Source: Rathayibacter sp. VKM Ac-2754
Lineage (GTDB): Bacteria; Actinomycetota; Actinomycetes; Actinomycetales; Microbacteriaceae
Length of the DNA: 64,000 nucleotides
Direction of reading: 5' to 3'
NCBI RefSeq assembly: GCF_009807095.1
Contig: NZ_WUCC01000001.1
Location: forward strand, 599,946-663,945
The notes beneath the pieces are model-generated. The model was not told where the DNA came from, ran no database searches, and saw only the letters and a program-made list of their open reading frames with translations. Shown here one piece after another: positions 40,121-49,301 of this stretch (positions are counted from its first letter, which is position 1; every line of letters begins with the position of its first letter). A program made the translations under genes and the position numbers.

Positions 40121-41563
40121 TCAGGGTGCCAGATCGGGCGTCGTCCGGATGCCGAACTCGTGACGCAGTGCGCTCCGGGCGGCGTGCCAGCCGCCCATCC
40201 CGTGCACGCCCGGCCCGGGCGGGGTCGAGGACGAGCAGAGGTAGAGGCCCTTCGCGGGGGTGCGCCACGGATCGGGTGAGGGCACGGGCCGCGAGATCAG
40301 CTGGGCGACCCCGGCCGCCCCGGCGGCGATGTCGCCCCCGAGGTAGTTGGGGTTGTAGGCCTGCATGTCGCGCGCCGTCATCGAGGAGGCGGCGAGGATC
40401 CGGTCGCGGAAGCCGGGGGCGAAGCGCTCGATCTGCGCGGTGATCGCCTCGCGCTGGTGCGCCGGCGAGTCCCGCGGCACGTGGGTGTACGCCCAGAGGA
40501 CGTGCTTGCCCGCGGGCGCCCGGCCCGGATCGGCGAGCGAGGGCTGCGCGACGAGCACGTAGGGGTTCTCGCTGTGCCGGCCCTGGGCGACGTCGCGCTC
40601 GGCGGCGGCGATCTCGGCGCGCGTGCCTCCGACGTGCAGCGTGCCCGCCCGGGCGGCCTCGGGGTTCGTCCACGGGACCGGTCCGTCGAGCGCGAAGTCG
40701 ACCTTCGCGACTCCGTTGCCGTAGCGGAACAGCCGGAGGGCCTTCGCGTAGGCGCTCGGCAGCCGGTCGCTCGCGAGGCCGAGCAGCGCGTCGGGAGTGA
40801 GATCGAGCAGCACCGCCTTCGCCGAGGGCAGCTGCGCGAGCGAGGTGACCTCGACCCCGGTCTCGATCGTGCCGCCGTGGGCGCGGAGGTCGTCGGCCAT
40901 CGCGTCGACGATGGCCTGGCTGCCTCCGATCGGCACGGGCCAGCCGCGGGCGTGCGCGTAGGAGCCGAGCGCGAGGGCCGCCGCCGCCGTCGAGAGGCTC
41001 GGCATCGGGCGGATCGCGTGCGCCGCGACGCCCGCGAGCATCGCCGGCGCCACGTCCTCGCTGAAGCGCAGGTTCCACAGCGGCGACCCCTGCTCGAGCA
41101 CGCGCAGGCCGAAGCGGAGGATCACCGCCGGGTCGGTCGGCACGCGCAGCAGTGCGTCGTTGGTGAAGCCGGCGACGCGATCGGCGCGCTCGGCGAGCGG
41201 AGCCATCAGCGAGCGCCAGGCCGCTCCGTCGCGACCGAGCCGCCCGGCCGTCCGCTCGATGTCGCGGTAGGCGATGCCCGCCCGACCGTCGTCGAGCGGG
41301 TGCGCGTAGGAGATCTCGGGGACGCGGAGGTCGATCCGCTGATCGAGCGCGAAGCGGCGGAAGAACTCGGAGGCGAGCGCCATCGGGTGCACCGCCGAGC
41401 AGACGTCGTGGTGGAACCCGGGCAGCGTCAGCTCGGACGTGCGCGCACCGCCGCCGATGGTGTCGTTGCGCTCGAGCACGGTGACCGAGAGCCCGGCCCT
41501 GGCGAGGGTGACGGCGGCGGCGAGCCCGTTCGGCCCCGCTCCGACCACGACGGCGTCGACCAT
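40121..41563 (-). CDS. FAD-dependent oxidoreductase, phytoene desaturase-like
   Basis: A 480-residue flavoprotein beginning with the dinucleotide-binding motif AVVVGAGPNGLAAA (4-17) followed by VTVLERNDTIGGGARTSEL. The C-terminal FAD motif LYLCSSSTPPGPGVHGMGGW is typical of CrtI/RetSat-like proteins. These desaturate, isomerise or saturate polyenes; the exact reaction is not readable. ATG 41563 (residues MVDAV) was chosen; GTG 41569 two codons earlier overlaps the SDR stop as GTGA and is equally plausible. Downstream is the SRPBCC gene (74 bp). Confidence 0.88.
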   Translation of the reverse strand: MVDAVVVGAGPNGLAAAVTLARAGLSVTVLERNDTIGGGARTSELTLPGFHHDVCSAVHPMALASEFFRRFALDQRIDLRVPEISYAHPLDDGRAGIAYRDIERTAGRLGRDGAAWRSLMAPLAERADRVAGFTNDALLRVPTDPAVILRFGLRVLEQGSPLWNLRFSEDVAPAMLAGVAAHAIRPMPSLSTAAAALALGSYAHARGWPVPIGGSQAIVDAMADDLRAHGGTIETGVEVTSLAQLPSAKAVLLDLTPDALLGLASDRLPSAYAKALRLFRYGNGVAKVDFALDGPVPWTNPEAARAGTLHVGGTRAEIAAAERDVAQGRHSENPYVLVAQPSLADPGRAPAGKHVLWAYTHVPRDSPAHQREAITAQIERFAPGFRDRILAASSMTARDMQAYNPNYLGGDIAAGAAGVAQLISRPVPSPDPWRTPAKGLYLCSSSTPPGPGVHGMGGWHAARSALRHEFGIRTTPDLAP

Positions 41564-41565
41564 GC

Positions 41566-42564
41566 TCACTTCCTCCGCAGCGCCGCGACGGCCCCGACGG
41601 CGCCCGCGGCGACGGCGACGGCCGCGCCCGCGTAGCTGATCGCGCGGTGCCTGATCATCCAGATCTGCGGAGTCATGGTGTGCGCGCGATCGCTGAACAG
41701 CCCGCGCGCCCCGTGGTCGCCCGGGACCGGCTCGTAGACGTTGTTGGGCAGCATCGGCTCCTTCTTGTCGGGAGCCTGCTGGCCGTCGAAGGCGCTGCGG
41801 GCGAGGAACCAGTCCATGAACGCGCCGGCGAAGCGATCGCCGAGGATCGTCCCGGCCGTCGGCTCGCCGACCCAGGTGCGGCGGCGCGGCTTGTCGGCGA
41901 CGTCGGCGATCGCGATCGCCCCCACCTCCGGCTCGTAGATCGGCGGCACCGGCTGCGGGTGGTGCGGCAGCTGCGACTTGACCCAGTTGAACTGGATCGT
42001 GTTGAGCGCCGGCATGTCGACCTCGGACAGCCTGACCGCGCTCTTGGAGTGCAGGAGCTCGGCCGTGACCGACTCGGTGAAGCCGCGTGCCCCGAACTTG
42101 GAGGCGCAGTAGGCGGCCTGGAGCGGGATGCCCCGGTGCGCGAGCGCGGAGCCGACCTGGATGACGTGGCCGCGGTCGCGCGGCGTCATCCGGGACAGGG
42201 CGGCGCGCGTGCCGTTGACGAAGCCGAAGAAGTTGACGGCCACCGCGCGCTCGAAATCGGCGGGCTCGGTCGAGAGGAACTCGCCGAAGACGCCGACCAT
42301 GGCGTCGTTCACCCACAGGTCGATCGGGCCCAGCTCGGACTCGACGCGGTCGGCCGCGCTCTCGACGGCCTCGCGGTCGGCGACGTCGGTCGGGATCGCC
42401 AGCCCGCGCCGCCCGGCCTGCTCGATCTCGGCGAGCGTGGCGGCGAGGCCGTCCTCGCCGCGTGCGAGCACGGCGACGTCCCACCCGCGCGACGCGAGCT
42501 CGCGCACCGTCGCCCGGCCGAGACCGGCCGTGCCTCCGGTGACGACCGCGACACCGCGGCTCAT
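41566..42564 (-). CDS. SDR-family oxidoreductase with C-terminal membrane anchor
   Basis: A 332-residue classical-type SDR: TGGTAGLGRA (9-18) dinucleotide motif, catalytic Ser139, Tyr152 and Lys156 (AYCASK). The usual N-N-A-G reads NDAMV (86-90). The extension beyond residue 200 carries YEPEVGAIAIADVADKPRRR and ends with a hydrophobic segment (about 308-328) and a basic tail, like membrane-associated SDR7-type proteins. It overlaps or abuts the FAD oxidoreductase gene, so the two are coupled. Substrate probably lipophilic (inference). Confidence 0.88.
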   Translation of the reverse strand: MSRGVAVVTGGTAGLGRATVRELASRGWDVAVLARGEDGLAATLAEIEQAGRRGLAIPTDVADREAVESAADRVESELGPIDLWVNDAMVGVFGEFLSTEPADFERAVAVNFFGFVNGTRAALSRMTPRDRGHVIQVGSALAHRGIPLQAAYCASKFGARGFTESVTAELLHSKSAVRLSEVDMPALNTIQFNWVKSQLPHHPQPVPPIYEPEVGAIAIADVADKPRRRTWVGEPTAGTILGDRFAGAFMDWFLARSAFDGQQAPDKKEPMLPNNVYEPVPGDHGARGLFSDRAHTMTPQIWMIRHRAISYAGAAVAVAAGAVGAVAALRRK

Positions 42565-42855
42565 GCGGACTCTCCAAGGGGTGCGGGGCGGCGGTTCTGC
42601 GTCATGGGTCGAGCTCCTTCGTGAGGGTGCGTCTTCTTCTTCCACGCTAGGCGGGCCGGTGCGGCCGCGCGCGGGGTTGCGCCGGGTCTGTGGGCCTGTC
42701 GGAGAATCGGCGCCTGGGGAGGAGGATGGCGCTGAGCGGCGGAGTGTGCGCCGCATCCTCCCCAGGAAACGTCCAGATCTCCTCCAGAGAGCGGGACGAG
42801 ACTGACCGTCGCCGCGGGTCGCGGCGCTCCGACGACTCGACGACCGGACCGACGC

Positions 42856-44181
42856 ATGAACGCACTCCTCGGGCTCAGCCTCGTGTCGGGCCCCCTCGTG
42901 ATCGGCGTGTACGCGGTCGCCGGGCTCTCCCTCCTCCTGCTGACGACCGCGTTCGCCAGGGCCCACCGCCACGGCCGGCGCCGGCGCCTCGTGCTCGCCG
43001 CCGCCGCCCTCGTCACCGGCACCCTCGCCGGAGCCGCCCTCGCCGCCCTGCTCGACGGCACCGACGGCCCGTTCGGCGTGGACTTCACCCCGGTGACCCG
43101 CGTCTGGGTCGGCCTCGGTCTCGGCGGGCTGCTGCTGGTCGCCGTCGTGCTGCTCCATGCGCTGGGCACCCGGCGGCTGCGCCGGGCTGTCGCCGCTCTC
43201 GGGGTCGGCGTGCTCGTGATCGCGACGGCGGCGATGACCGTGAACATCGACTTCGGGCAGTACCCGACCGTGCGCAGCGCGCTCGGCATCAGCCCCTACC
43301 CGACGATCAGCGATCCGATCGCCGTCCCCAGCGGCGACCACCCCAGTCTCGCGGAGTGGACCGCCCCCGCCGGGATGCCGTCCGTCGGCGCCGTCTCGAC
43401 CGTGAGCATCCCGGGCACCACCTCGACGTTCGCCGCCCGGGACGCCGTGGTCTACCTGCCCCCTGCCGCGCTCGTCGACGACCCGCCGCTCCTGCCCGTG
43501 ATGGTGATGCTCTCGGGGCAGCCGGGCTCCCCCTCCGATCCGCTCTCGACCGAGAACCTGCAGAAGTCGCTCGACGACTACGCCGCCGCGCACGCCGGAC
43601 TCGCGCCGATCGTGGTCTCGCCCGATCAGCTCGGCGACCCGTCGGCGAACCCGATGTGCGTCGACTCCCCGCTGGGGAACTCGGCGACGTACCTCACCGT
43701 CGACGTGCCGAACTGGATCCGCAGCCACCTGCCGGTCGAGAGCGACGCGAGCGACTGGGCGATCGGCGGCCTCTCGCAGGGCGGCACCTGCGCGATCCAG
43801 CTCGGCGCGGGCTACCCGCAGCTGTTCGGCAACATCATCGTCGCCTCGGGAGAGCTCGCGCCGACCCTCGGCGACGACGCGACCACCGTCGAGGAGGGCT
43901 TCGGCGGCAGCGCGGCGGCCTACGAGGCGGCCAAGCCTGCGAGCATCCTCGCGGAGAACGCGCCCTACGCCGACAGCTTCGCCCTGTTCGGAGTGGGAGC
44001 GGACGACACCTCGTTCGTCGCGGGCGTCAAGACGCTCTACGCCGACGCGAAGGCCGCGGGCATCGACGCGACCTACATGGAGGTCCCGGACAGCGCCCAC
44101 GACAAGACGGCGTGGTCGGCGGTCTTCGACAGGGGGCTCGAGCTGCTGACCGCCCGCTGGAACCTCGTCCCCGCCTCCTGA
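42856..44181 (+). CDS. Membrane-anchored esterase (esterase D/mycolyltransferase-like)
   Basis: A 441-residue protein with about four N-terminal membrane spans (about 5-30, 45-65, 85-105, 112-130) followed by an extracytoplasmic alpha/beta-hydrolase domain. The nucleophile elbow GGLSQGG contains Ser307, and a late DSAHDKTAW carries the likely catalytic His. This layout is common in actinobacterial cell-surface esterases related to antigen 85. Substrate unknown. It is divergent from the SDR gene with 291 bp between, in which I see no further gene. Confidence 0.85.
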   Translation: MNALLGLSLVSGPLVIGVYAVAGLSLLLLTTAFARAHRHGRRRRLVLAAAALVTGTLAGAALAALLDGTDGPFGVDFTPVTRVWVGLGLGGLLLVAVVLLHALGTRRLRRAVAALGVGVLVIATAAMTVNIDFGQYPTVRSALGISPYPTISDPIAVPSGDHPSLAEWTAPAGMPSVGAVSTVSIPGTTSTFAARDAVVYLPPAALVDDPPLLPVMVMLSGQPGSPSDPLSTENLQKSLDDYAAAHAGLAPIVVSPDQLGDPSANPMCVDSPLGNSATYLTVDVPNWIRSHLPVESDASDWAIGGLSQGGTCAIQLGAGYPQLFGNIIVASGELAPTLGDDATTVEEGFGGSAAAYEAAKPASILAENAPYADSFALFGVGADDTSFVAGVKTLYADAKAAGIDATYMEVPDSAHDKTAWSAVFDRGLELLTARWNLVPAS

Positions 44182-44197
44182 GCGCCCGCCCGGCGGA

Positions 44198-44599
44198 TCA
44201 GCGCTGGGGCCGCCGCGTCGACCACAGCGCCCACGCCACGAGCACGGGCTGGAACAGCAGTCGGACCGCGCGCTTGCGGTCGGTGTCGAGGCCGAAGGCG
44301 CTCGTGCGGGTCAGCCACTGCGAGATGTTGCCCGGGAAGATCGCCGTGAAGAAGGCCGCCGCGGCCGCTCCCGCCAGCGGGGCGCGGCGGCGCGCGAGCA
44401 CGAGCGACGCGCCCAGGCCGATCTCGACGACTCCGGAGGCGAGCACCACGGTGTCCTTGTCGAGCGGCACCCACTCGGGCACCTGCGCCTGGAACTCCTC
44501 CCTCGCCCGGGTCAGGTGGCTCACCCCGGCGAAGAGGAGAGCGGAGCCGAGGAGCACCTTGGCGCCGGTGCGGAGGACGGGGATCGCGGAAGTCGACAT
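44198..44599 (-). CDS. DoxX-family membrane protein
   Basis: A 133-residue protein with four membrane spans: TGAKVLLGSALLFAGVSHLT near the N-terminus, VVLASGVVEIGLGASLVLA, AAAAFFTAIFPGNISQWL (with the P-x-N motif of the family) and a last VRLLFQPVLVAWAL. ATG 44599 was chosen, with GGAAG shortly before; an ATG three codons earlier is possible. It is convergent with the esterase gene. Function in redox or sulfur metabolism has been proposed for relatives but is not shown by sequence. Confidence 0.82.
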   Translation of the reverse strand: MSTSAIPVLRTGAKVLLGSALLFAGVSHLTRAREEFQAQVPEWVPLDKDTVVLASGVVEIGLGASLVLARRRAPLAGAAAAAFFTAIFPGNISQWLTRTSAFGLDTDRKRAVRLLFQPVLVAWALWSTRRPQR

Positions 44600-44733
44600 G
44601 GCTTCCATCGTGGCGGTCCCGGCGGAGGCGCCCCGGGCGTCCGGGCGTTTTCGCACGAACGTGCTCGGAGCGGGCAGCCGGCCCGCAGGCGCGATCCCGC
44701 GCCGGTGTCCGAGGCTCGTCCTAGTCTGAGCGC

Positions 44734-45219
44734 GTGACAGACCGCATCCTCCTCCTCACCACCGGCGGCACGATCGACAAGGAGTACTCGCTCGCGGGCG
44801 AGCTCGAGATCGGCGAGCCGACCGCGCCGCGCCTGCTCGAGCCCGTCCTGTCGACGCTCGAGTTCCGCGTCGAGCGGGTCCTCGCGAAGGACAGCCTCGA
44901 CCTCGACGACGCCGACCGCGCGCTGCTGCGCGAGCGGGTGCTCGGCGCTGAGGAGGACCGCATCGTGATCACCCACGGCACCGACACCATGACGGCGTCG
45001 GCCGAGGCGATCGGGACCGTGCGCGACCGCGTGGTCGTCCTCACCGGGGCGATGCAGCCCGCGCGGATGCGCGACAGCGACGCCGCCTTCAACCTCGGCG
45101 CCGCCGTCGCCGCCGTCCAGCTGCTGCCGCCGGGGGTCTACATCGCGATGAGCGGCCGAGTGCTGCCGGCCGGCTCGGTGGTGAAGGACCGCGCGGCCGG
45201 GGTGTTCCTCCCCGCATGA
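44734..45219 (+). CDS. Asparaginase-domain protein (N-terminal domain only)
   Basis: A 161-residue protein containing both active-site threonine motifs of type I/II L-asparaginases: TTGGTIDK (9-16) and THGTDTM (80-86). The C-terminal domain of about 150 residues that completes a normal asparaginase dimer is missing, because a stop follows LPPGVYIAMSGRVLPA...VFLPA. Similar short proteins exist, so this may be a self-contained family rather than a truncation. GTG start 44734. Its stop overlaps the next gene by 4 bp (ATGA), placing it in an operon with two membrane proteins. Confidence 0.82.
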   Translation: MTDRILLLTTGGTIDKEYSLAGELEIGEPTAPRLLEPVLSTLEFRVERVLAKDSLDLDDADRALLRERVLGAEEDRIVITHGTDTMTASAEAIGTVRDRVVVLTGAMQPARMRDSDAAFNLGAAVAAVQLLPPGVYIAMSGRVLPAGSVVKDRAAGVFLPA

Positions 45220-45866
45220 GTCGCGGCTACCGGCTGACGACCGCCGCGGGGCTGATCCTCGTCGTCTGCGGCGTCCGGGGGCTCGCGATCGCCGTCGAGT
45301 TCGGCGGCGACCGTGTGCAGGCGGCGGGGGGCGCCCTCGTCTTCCGCACCGACTCGTCCGCCTTCGATCTTCTGGCTCTGACCGCCCTCGCCGGGCTCGG
45401 CTGGCTCCTCGTCGGCATCGCGGTCAGCCGTCGCGGAGGCGTCTGGCGGTGGCTGGGCGTGCCGTCCGGGATCCTGCTCGCGGTGGCGGCGAGGCTCTGG
45501 CAGCCGCACGACTCCGGCCTGCTGCCCTTCGCCCTCGACCCGTCCGTCGCGGCCGACGCCGCGCTCCTGGCACTCGGCATCGCCGCCCTCTCGATCGGCG
45601 CTCTCGCGAGCGGCCTCGTCGTCGGCACCTGGCGTCGCGTCGCGGGCAGCGCCCTACTCCTCGGCGCGCTGAGCTCCGCTCTGATGCAGACGATGCCCCG
45701 CGACGAGCCGACTCCCGGCATCGCGCTCGCGACGGCCGCGCTCTCGCTCGGCGAACCGCTCATGATCGCGATCCTCGGAGTCGTCCTCATCGCCGGAGTG
45801 CAGAGCTCCCGGCGCCCTCCGCTCACCAGCGCGCGCCGAGTCGCCGTCCCCGAGGCCGTCGCGTGA
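45216..45866 (+). CDS. Hypothetical multi-pass membrane protein
   Basis: A 216-residue protein with about six hydrophobic segments (first at about 8-27, last at about 176-194) and short hydrophilic loops. No family recognised. Start and stop both overlap the neighbouring genes by 4 bp (ATGA at the 5' end, GTGA at the 3' end), so the three genes are translationally coupled. Confidence 0.75.
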   Translation: MSRGYRLTTAAGLILVVCGVRGLAIAVEFGGDRVQAAGGALVFRTDSSAFDLLALTALAGLGWLLVGIAVSRRGGVWRWLGVPSGILLAVAARLWQPHDSGLLPFALDPSVAADAALLALGIAALSIGALASGLVVGTWRRVAGSALLLGALSSALMQTMPRDEPTPGIALATAALSLGEPLMIAILGVVLIAGVQSSRRPPLTSARRVAVPEAVA

Positions 45867-46138
45867 GACGGCTCCTGCACTGGATCCTCCCGATGGCGGG
45901 CGTCGCCCTCATCGTGATCGGCGCGGTCGTCGGCGTCACGACGCCGAGCGCCGTCAGCTTCGGCTGGTTCGCGTACGCGCCGCTCTCGGAGACGACGTTC
46001 TCGCCCTCCGACGCCTTCGTCGTCACCCGCGGCCTCGCGACCGCCGGAGCACTCGTGGTGCTCGGAGCGCTCGTGCTGGCCTTCTCCGCCGGCCTGCTGC
46101 TCGGCCGCCGGCGGGACGAGTCACCGCCGCAGGCCTGA
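45863..46138 (+). CDS. Small two-span membrane protein
   Basis: A 91-residue protein with two hydrophobic segments at about 7-27 and 59-82 joined by an extracytoplasmic loop containing FAYAPLSETTFSPSD. No family recognised. GTG start overlaps the previous stop. Likely functions with the membrane protein encoded just upstream. Confidence 0.7.
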   Translation: MRRLLHWILPMAGVALIVIGAVVGVTTPSAVSFGWFAYAPLSETTFSPSDAFVVTRGLATAGALVVLGALVLAFSAGLLLGRRRDESPPQA

Positions 46139-46177
46139 CACTGCCGCTCGCCGACTCCGACGTCCTACCCTCGAGAG

Positions 46178-46729
46178 GTGGCTGCGATCTTCGACTCCCT
46201 CGACGAGAACCTGACGAGCTGGATCCGTGAGCAGCCGATGTGGTTCGTCGCGACCGCGCCGCTCGGAGCCGAGGGTCACGTCAACATCTCGCCGCGCGGC
46301 CTCGACTCGTTCTCGGTCCTCGGGCCTCACCGGGTCGGCTGGGTCGACTACACCGGCAGCGGAGTCGAGACGATCGCGCACCTCCGCGAGAACGGGCGCG
46401 TGTGCCTGATGTTCTCGTCCTTCGGGAGCCGCCCGCGGATCGTGCGGCTGCACGGGCTCGGCTCCGTCCACCTGCCCGGCTCGCCCGAGTTCGACGAGGT
46501 CGTGGCGCAACACCCCGAGAACCCCAGCACCCGCGCCGTCATCACGGTCGCACTCACCCGCATCAGCGACGCGTGCGGCTGGGGCGTCCCGGTGATGGAG
46601 CTGACCGCCGAGCGCGACCTCCTCCGCCTGCAGGCCGAGAAGAAGGGCCCGGACGGCATGGCCGAGTACCGCGCGACCCGCAACGCGCGGAGCATCGACG
46701 GGCTCCCGGGCTTCCCGGCGGAGGCCTGA
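46178..46729 (+). CDS. Pyridoxamine 5'-phosphate oxidase-related FMN-binding protein
   Basis: A 183-residue split-barrel protein: IREQPMWFVATAPLGAEGHVNISPRG (about 17-42) and WVDYTGSGVETIAHLRENGRVCLMF (about 55-79) are typical of the PPOX family used as flavin- or F420-dependent oxidoreductases. The role is unknown. GTG 46178 start. The DUF1992 gene follows 5 bp downstream, so they are probably cotranscribed. Confidence 0.85.
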   Translation: MAAIFDSLDENLTSWIREQPMWFVATAPLGAEGHVNISPRGLDSFSVLGPHRVGWVDYTGSGVETIAHLRENGRVCLMFSSFGSRPRIVRLHGLGSVHLPGSPEFDEVVAQHPENPSTRAVITVALTRISDACGWGVPVMELTAERDLLRLQAEKKGPDGMAEYRATRNARSIDGLPGFPAEA

Positions 46730-46734
46730 CAGCG

Positions 46735-47229
46735 GTGGCCGAGCAGGAGGAGCGCCCGCCGTCGATCCCCGAGGACGCCCAGGAACGAGCGGCCTTCATC
46801 GAGACCGCGATCCAGCAGGCGATCCGGCGCGGCGAGTTCGACGGGCTGCCCGGCGCGGGGAAGCCGCTCGAGGGTCTCGGCGAGAGCCACGATCCCGACT
46901 GGTGGATCCGCCGCAAGATCGAGCGTGAGAACCTCACCGGTCTCGGACCCGCGGCGTTCCTCCTCCGCGCCGAGGACCGCCGGCTGGACGGCGAGCTCGA
47001 CCGCCTCGTCCGCGAGTCCGAGGTGCGCGCGGCGCTCGTCGACTTCAACCGCCGCGTCGTCGAGGCGCGTCGGCAGCTCCTCGGCGGACCGCCCGTCGTG
47101 ACCGCGCTCCGCGACGTCGAGGCGGAGGTGGCCGCATGGTCCGAGCGGCGGGCGGCGCGCTCGCTCCCGGCCCCGCCTCCGCCGCCGACTCGACGACGCT
47201 GGTGGCGCCGAGCGCAACCCGAGTCCTGA
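46735..47229 (+). CDS. DUF1992 (DnaJ-homologue subfamily C member 28-like) protein
   Basis: A 164-residue protein with the conserved block IETAIQQAIRRGEFDGLPGAGKPL (residues about 21-44), followed by DWWIRRKIERENL, which define DUF1992. The C-terminus is rich in Pro and Arg. GTG 46735 was chosen because the longer frame upstream overlaps the PPOX gene and has shadow composition. Function unknown. Confidence 0.82.
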   Translation: MAEQEERPPSIPEDAQERAAFIETAIQQAIRRGEFDGLPGAGKPLEGLGESHDPDWWIRRKIERENLTGLGPAAFLLRAEDRRLDGELDRLVRESEVRAALVDFNRRVVEARRQLLGGPPVVTALRDVEAEVAAWSERRAARSLPAPPPPPTRRRWWRRAQPES

Positions 47230-47257
47230 TCCGCCTCCGCTCCGTAGGCTCGGGACC

Positions 47258-48436
47258 ATGACGGCATCACGGACGGACGTGCTCGTGGTCGGCGGCGGAC
47301 CGGTCGGGGTCTTCCTCGGCGCCCTGCTCGCGGCGAACGGCGTCGACGTGACGGTCTGGGAGCAGCGGACCGCCGTGCCGTCGGGGTCGCGCGCGATCGG
47401 CATCCACCCGCCGTCGCTCGACGCCCTGGCCGCCGTGGGTGCCGCGGATCCGATCCTCGCCGAGGGCGTGCGCGTGCGCGAGGGCGTCGCCCGGAGCCGC
47501 GGTCGCACCCTCGGCACGCTGTCGTTCGCGCGGGCCTCGAGCACGCATCCCTACGTCGTCACGCTCGACCAGTCGCGCTCGGAGGCGATCCTGCGCGACC
47601 GGCTGCGGGCCTCCTCCCCCGGCGCCCTGCGCACCGGCGTCGCGATCACCGGCCTGCAGCGCTCCGGCGACCACGTCGACGTCACGGGCGCCTCGGAGGG
47701 CGGCGGGACGGTGTCGATCCGCGCGTCGTTCGTCGTCGGCGCCGACGGGGCGCGCAGCACCGTGCGGGAGCTGCTCGGGATCGGCACCAGCGGCCGCGAC
47801 TACGCCGACCGCTACGTGATGGGCGACTTCGCCGATCCGGAGCCGGCGTCGCGGGAGTCGTCGGCCCTGGTCGACGTCGGCCCCGACGGCGTCGTGGAGT
47901 CGTTCCCGCTGCCGGGCGCGCGCCGCCGGTACGTGGCGCTCCGGGGCGCCGAGCCGCTCGAGGATCCGTCGGGGGGCGCGGATCCGCAGGTAGCGGCGGC
48001 CCTCGCGGCCGTCGTGCGCTCGCGGACCGGCGCCGAGCCGGATCCGGCGACCTGCACCATGACCAGCGGCTTCGGCGTCCGGCGCCGCACCGCCGACCGC
48101 ATCGGGATCGGCCGTGTGGTGCTGATCGGCGACGCCGCCCACGAGATCAGCCCGATCGGCGGCCAGGGCATGAACCTCGGCTGGCTCGACGCGGCCGAGC
48201 TCGCTCCCCTGCTCACCGACGCCGTCCGCGGTGGTGCCGCCGGGCCGTGGCCCGACTTCGCCCGCCGCCGCACGGTCGTCGCGCGCCGGGCGGCGCGCCA
48301 GGCGGAGGCGAACATGGCGCTGGGGCGCCCGGTTCGCGGCGTCGCCCGCGTGAGTCGCGAGGCGGGGCTCCGGGCGGCGCTGGCGCTCCCCTCCGCGGAT
48401 CTGCTCGCCCGCGTCTACGCGATGCGCTGGTCCTGA
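47258..48436 (+). CDS. FAD-dependent aromatic-ring-type monooxygenase
   Basis: A 392-residue class A flavoprotein monooxygenase: VVGGGPVGVFLG (10-21) for FAD, the DG motif GADGARSTVREL near 163-174, and GDAAHEISPIGGQGMNLG near 289-306. Such enzymes hydroxylate aromatic or polyketide substrates with NAD(P)H and O2. No pathway partners are adjacent. Convergent with the UbiA gene (4 bp between stops). Confidence 0.88.
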   Translation: MTASRTDVLVVGGGPVGVFLGALLAANGVDVTVWEQRTAVPSGSRAIGIHPPSLDALAAVGAADPILAEGVRVREGVARSRGRTLGTLSFARASSTHPYVVTLDQSRSEAILRDRLRASSPGALRTGVAITGLQRSGDHVDVTGASEGGGTVSIRASFVVGADGARSTVRELLGIGTSGRDYADRYVMGDFADPEPASRESSALVDVGPDGVVESFPLPGARRRYVALRGAEPLEDPSGGADPQVAAALAAVVRSRTGAEPDPATCTMTSGFGVRRRTADRIGIGRVVLIGDAAHEISPIGGQGMNLGWLDAAELAPLLTDAVRGGAAGPWPDFARRRTVVARRAARQAEANMALGRPVRGVARVSREAGLRAALALPSADLLARVYAMRWS

Positions 48437-48440
48437 GCTC

Positions 48441-49292
48441 TCAGGCCACCAGGCGTGCGCCCGAGAGGCCGAGCTCGACCACCAGCACGAGCGACGCGAT
48501 GATCACCAGCCGGAACAGCGTCCTGCTCGGCGGCCCCGTCAGCACCAGGCGGATGCCCACGGCCGCGAGGACGATCACGACCACGGTCCCGGCGACCGCG
48601 AGGGCGACTCCGCCGCCGCGCACCGGCTCGTCGCCGACGACCTGGCCGACGAGCACGAGCACCGCCGCGATGACGAGCGAGCCGAACGCGACGATGCCCG
48701 ACAGCCGGAGCCCGAGGCGGTGCGGGAACCCGCGGATGCCGGTCGCCGCGTCGTCGACGAGGTCGGGCAGGACGTTCGTGCAGTGGATCGCGACGCCGAA
48801 GACCGCTCCGGTCGCGATCGCCCACGCGGCCGGCAGCTGGTCGCCGCCCGCCGAGACCGCGACGACCGGCAGCAGGCCGAACGCGACGACGAACGGCACC
48901 ACCGAGAAGGCCGTGCGCTTGAGCCCGGCGTCGTAGGCCCATCCCGCGCCGACGAGCACCAGGTGCGCCGCAGCGGCGATCGGCCCGAGGAAGAGGGAGA
49001 GCACGACGGCGATCGCCGCGGTGCCGACGGCGGCCGCCCGCACCTCGCCCACGCTGATGCGCCCGAGCGCGACCGGCTTGTCGGTGCGGCCCACGGCCCG
49101 GTCGCGGTCGGCGTCGATCCAGTCGTTCGCGAGGCCGATCGACAGCTGCCCGGCGACGACGGCGAGCGCGACGAGGAGCACGATCCCGGGAGCGTGGCCG
49201 GAGGCGACGGCGATCACGGTCGCCAGCACGGTCACGGTGACGGTCGGCCCGGGATGCGACGACGCCAGCAGCAGGCGCACCCGAGAGGTCAT
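48441..49292 (-). CDS. UbiA-family prenyltransferase
   Basis: A 283-residue membrane prenyltransferase with about eight spans. The two Asp-rich motifs that bind prenyl diphosphate through Mg2+ are present: NDWIDADRD at 56-64 and DLVDDAATG near 175-183. Family members attach prenyl chains to quinone, chlorophyll or other acceptors; this short form is common near menaquinone or unknown lipid genes. ATG 49292. Confidence 0.88.
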   Translation of the reverse strand: MTSRVRLLLASSHPGPTVTVTVLATVIAVASGHAPGIVLLVALAVVAGQLSIGLANDWIDADRDRAVGRTDKPVALGRISVGEVRAAAVGTAAIAVVLSLFLGPIAAAAHLVLVGAGWAYDAGLKRTAFSVVPFVVAFGLLPVVAVSAGGDQLPAAWAIATGAVFGVAIHCTNVLPDLVDDAATGIRGFPHRLGLRLSGIVAFGSLVIAAVLVLVGQVVGDEPVRGGGVALAVAGTVVVIVLAAVGIRLVLTGPPSRTLFRLVIIASLVLVVELGLSGARLVA

Positions 49293-49301
49293 CGGGCCAG
49301 C

